Positions 5,016 through 6,052 of a stretch of DNA of 6,052 bases are shown in pieces. The translations under genes and the position numbers were made by a program. Numbering within the stretch: position 1 is the first letter of the stretch; each line of letters starts with the position of its first letter. The notes under the pieces are model-generated. The model did not search any database, was not told the DNA's origin, and worked only from the letters and a program-made list of their open reading frames with translations. The stretch covers positions 21,274 to 27,325 of the forward strand of contig JABMDH010000003.1 of NCBI GenBank assembly GCA_015904075.1. Direction: 5' to 3'. Origin of the DNA: Nitrospira sp. Its GTDB lineage: Bacteria; Nitrospirota; Nitrospiria; Nitrospirales; Nitrospiraceae.

Positions 5016-5020
5016 GCCCC

Positions 5021-5563
5021 ATGAACATCCCCAACAGCCTGACACTGCTCCGTATTCTGCTGGTTCCCGTATTCATCGGGTTCATGACGTATGGCGCATA
5101 TGGAGTTGCGCTCCTTGTGTTGCTTGTGGCCGGGTTCACCGATGCGATCGACGGCCTCCTCGCGCGCAGGTGGAATCAGCAAACGCGGTTGGGCGCGGTC
5201 TTGGATCCTCTTGCAGATAAGCTGCTTCTGACGTCGGGGTTCATCACGCTGTCGATACTCCATCTCATTCCGTCGTGGCTGGTCATCGTAGTCGTGAGCC
5301 GTGACGTGATTCTCTTGTTAGGCACGGCTGTCGCGCATGTCACCGGGACTCCCATTGACGTGACGCCGACATTTTGGGGTAAGGGAACGACTGCGCTGCA
5401 GTTGAGCTATGTGCTCCTGGTTATCTTGCTGACCTGGCTCGATCTCGGGCTCTCGCTCCTCACGCCGCTGTTAGTGACGACAGTCGGATTTACCCTTGCC
5501 TCAGGATTGCACTATGTCTATCGAGGGTATACGCATTCCAGCGCAGCTCCTCCAGCGTCATGA
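5021..5563 (+). CDS. pgsA: CDP-alcohol phosphatidyltransferase, PgsA type (CDP-diacylglycerol-glycerol-3-phosphate 3-phosphatidyltransferase)
   Basis: The 180-residue integral membrane protein has the complete CDP-alcohol phosphatidyltransferase signature, D41-x2-D44-G45-x2-A48-R49-x8-G58-x3-D62-x3-D66, whose four Asp residues bind the metal and CDP-diacylglycerol. The N-terminus MNIPNSLTLLRILLVPVF is the usual PgsA opening and fixes the start. Hydrophobic segments run roughly at residues 8-24, 27-40, 68-104 (two passes) and 127-164 (probably two), giving about six helices. PgsA transfers a phosphatidyl group to glycerol 3-phosphate, making phosphatidylglycerol phosphate for phosphatidylglycerol and cardiolipin. 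Length is typical (about 180-190). A PgsA2-like or other alcohol acceptor cannot be excluded from the motif alone. It has its own promoter and a leader lacking a close Shine-Dalgarno, and is followed by an independent promoter for pilC. Confidence 0.9.
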   Translation: MNIPNSLTLLRILLVPVFIGFMTYGAYGVALLVLLVAGFTDAIDGLLARRWNQQTRLGAVLDPLADKLLLTSGFITLSILHLIPSWLVIVVVSRDVILLLGTAVAHVTGTPIDVTPTFWGKGTTALQLSYVLLVILLTWLDLGLSLLTPLLVTTVGFTLASGLHYVYRGYTHSSAAPPAS

Positions 5564-5654
5564 CGATACCTATGGTGTCTGGATCGCCCGCCAGCACAGG
5601 GAAATAATGCAATTGTTTTGACAGGTTTTCGACCTCCCAGTAGACTCGCCTCAT
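5490..5654 (-). CDS. Possible small antisense ORF between pgsA and pilC (54 residues)
   Basis: From ATG 5654 this frame gives 54 residues (MRRVYWEVENLSKQL...), stopping at 5490 inside the 3' end of pgsA. Codons in the part outside pgsA (5564-5654) look natural for this genome (CTG, GTC, ACC, ATC, GAG). GGTGAG lies 12 nt before the ATG and 6 nt before an in-frame GTG at 5660. Against it: 74 nt overlap pgsA, no good minus-strand promoter was found, and the region holds a convincing plus-strand promoter for pilC. I do not recognise the product; it may be spurious. Confidence 0.25.
   Translation of the reverse strand: MRRVYWEVENLSKQLHYFPVLAGDPDTIGIVMTLEELRWNAYTLDRHSAILRQG
5618..5646 (+). promoter_or_regulatory. 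Sigma70-like promoter for the pilC-type gene
   Basis: A perfect -35 TTGACA (5618-5623), a 17-nt spacer, and -10 TAGACT (5641-5646, 4 of 6). The bases before the -35 (5601-5617) are AT-rich, like an UP element. The predicted start near 5653 leaves a leader of about 57 nt. Confidence 0.65.
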
Positions 5655-5675
5655 AGTCACGATTGTCTCACCAAC

Positions 5676-5690
5676 CGGCTGATAGAGCCG
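5676..5690 (+). other. Hairpin in the pilC leader
   Basis: CGGCT (5676-5680), loop GATAG, AGCCG (5686-5690) form a perfect 5-bp stem, 4 nt before the AGGA ribosome site (5695-5698). It may tune translation of pilC. It resembles the palindrome at 579-592. Confidence 0.35.
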
Positions 5691-5709
5691 TAACAGGACG
5701 AGTAGACCT

Positions 5710-6052
5710 ATGGCTACGTTTGCATATATCGGTCGGAGCAAGTCAGGAGCAGTCAAAAAGGGCGAGCTTGTTGCCAAGTCGCGCGATGAAGCGGTCGAGC
5801 AACTGCGTAAACAAAGTGTCGTTGTAACGAGCCTTGAGGAAAAAGCAGCCGGGCAAGGGTTTTCATTCAGTTTTGGCAGCGGGGTGAACGAGAAGGATCT
5901 TGTCGTGTTCACCCGTCAATTTGGGACGATGATCAATGCCGGATTGCCCTTGATCCAGTGTCTCGAAATTCTCTCGACACAATCCGAAAATGCTGCGTTG
6001 CGGAAGGCGATTGGTGAGGTCAAAGTGCAGGTTGAGGGAGGATCGACCTTTT
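5710..6052 (+). CDS. pilC: PilC/GspF-family inner-membrane platform protein, 3'-truncated by window edge
   Basis: The frame runs from ATG 5710 to the right edge without a stop, giving the first 114 residues of a protein usually about 400 long. Residues 1-45 (MATFAYIGRSKSGAVKKGEL..., then AVEQLRKQSVVVTSLEE) are the typical PilC opening; EKDLVVFTRQFGTMINAGLPLIQCLEIL (61-88) is the start of the first type II secretion F domain and is very characteristic of PilC. The family sits in the inner membrane, contacts the PilB/GspE ATPase and supports pilus or pseudopilus assembly. PilC is preferred over GspF because the FTRQFGTMINAGLPL wording is common in type IV pilus systems, but the genomic neighbours that would decide lie to the right. 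The start has AGGA at 5695-5698, 11 nt upstream. No pilB or pilT precedes it here; the left neighbour is pgsA, with a separate promoter. Confidence 0.9.
   Translation, partial: MATFAYIGRSKSGAVKKGELVAKSRDEAVEQLRKQSVVVTSLEEKAAGQGFSFSFGSGVNEKDLVVFTRQFGTMINAGLPLIQCLEILSTQSENAALRKAIGEVKVQVEGGSTF

Noticed and set aside
5556..5565. CGTCATGACG palindrome over the pgsA stop as a terminator
   Set aside because: The stem is short, has no loop and no following T-run, so it does not meet terminator criteria.
1..6052. Defence system, prophage, transposon or CRISPR content
   Set aside because: All confident genes are housekeeping or pilus genes in a normal order. Apart from the divIVA duplication there are no terminal repeats, transposase motifs or spaced repeats.

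Overview
The window looks like a chromosomal housekeeping segment from a Gram-negative, moderately GC-rich bacterium. By eye it has strong GC preference at third codon positions, and it carries a type IV pilus or type II secretion PilC-type gene. The gene order and protein flavour suggest Nitrospira or a relative (Nitrospirota). That placement is inference from pattern memory and was not tested by a search.

Positions 1-3363 (+ strand) form a tight co-directional cluster: pgeF (5' end outside the window), yggS-type PLP-binding protein, proC, yggT and divIVA. Gaps are minimal: yggS and proC overlap by 8 nt, proC and yggT share one base, and yggT and divIVA are 21 nt apart. The order parallels the ylmD-ylmE-sepF-ylmG-ylmH-divIVA tail of the Gram-positive division and cell-wall cluster, with proC where sepF would be and no ylmH. 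It therefore probably lies just downstream of ftsA/ftsZ. The common theme is peptidoglycan quality control, PLP and proline homeostasis, and membrane-anchored division or polarity proteins.

The most unusual object is divIVA. Its 300-codon reading frame holds a 93-codon N-terminal copy and then a complete 170-codon DivIVA. The copies are about 92% identical over 291 nt, including the ribosome-binding region. The 37-codon linker between them, read in another frame, encodes what looks like the C-terminal tail of a second, diverged YggT. Its stop codon overlaps the start codon of the second DivIVA copy. This is the scar of a yggT-divIVA module joined to another yggT-divIVA module, with the junction inside divIVA copy 1 and yggT copy 2.

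Positions 3423-4553 (+) encode a class-C beta-lactamase-fold serine hydrolase, probably cytoplasmic. Its stop codon overlaps that of a convergent 105-residue unrecognised protein (4867-4550, - strand), which has a textbook Shine-Dalgarno and its own sigma70-like promoter.

Positions 4868-5020 are a compact divergent promoter region: TTGCAG-17-TATAAT leftward and TTGACA-17-TATGAT rightward, with a dyad at the leftward transcription start. The rightward promoter drives a CDP-alcohol phosphatidyltransferase of the PgsA type (5021-5563). A 146-nt intergenic stretch follows, with another good promoter (TTGACA-17-TAGACT), and then the start of a pilC/gspF-family inner-membrane platform gene (5710 to the edge). 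No tRNA, rRNA, CRISPR array or insertion sequence was seen, and no gene-free stretch exceeds 300 bases.
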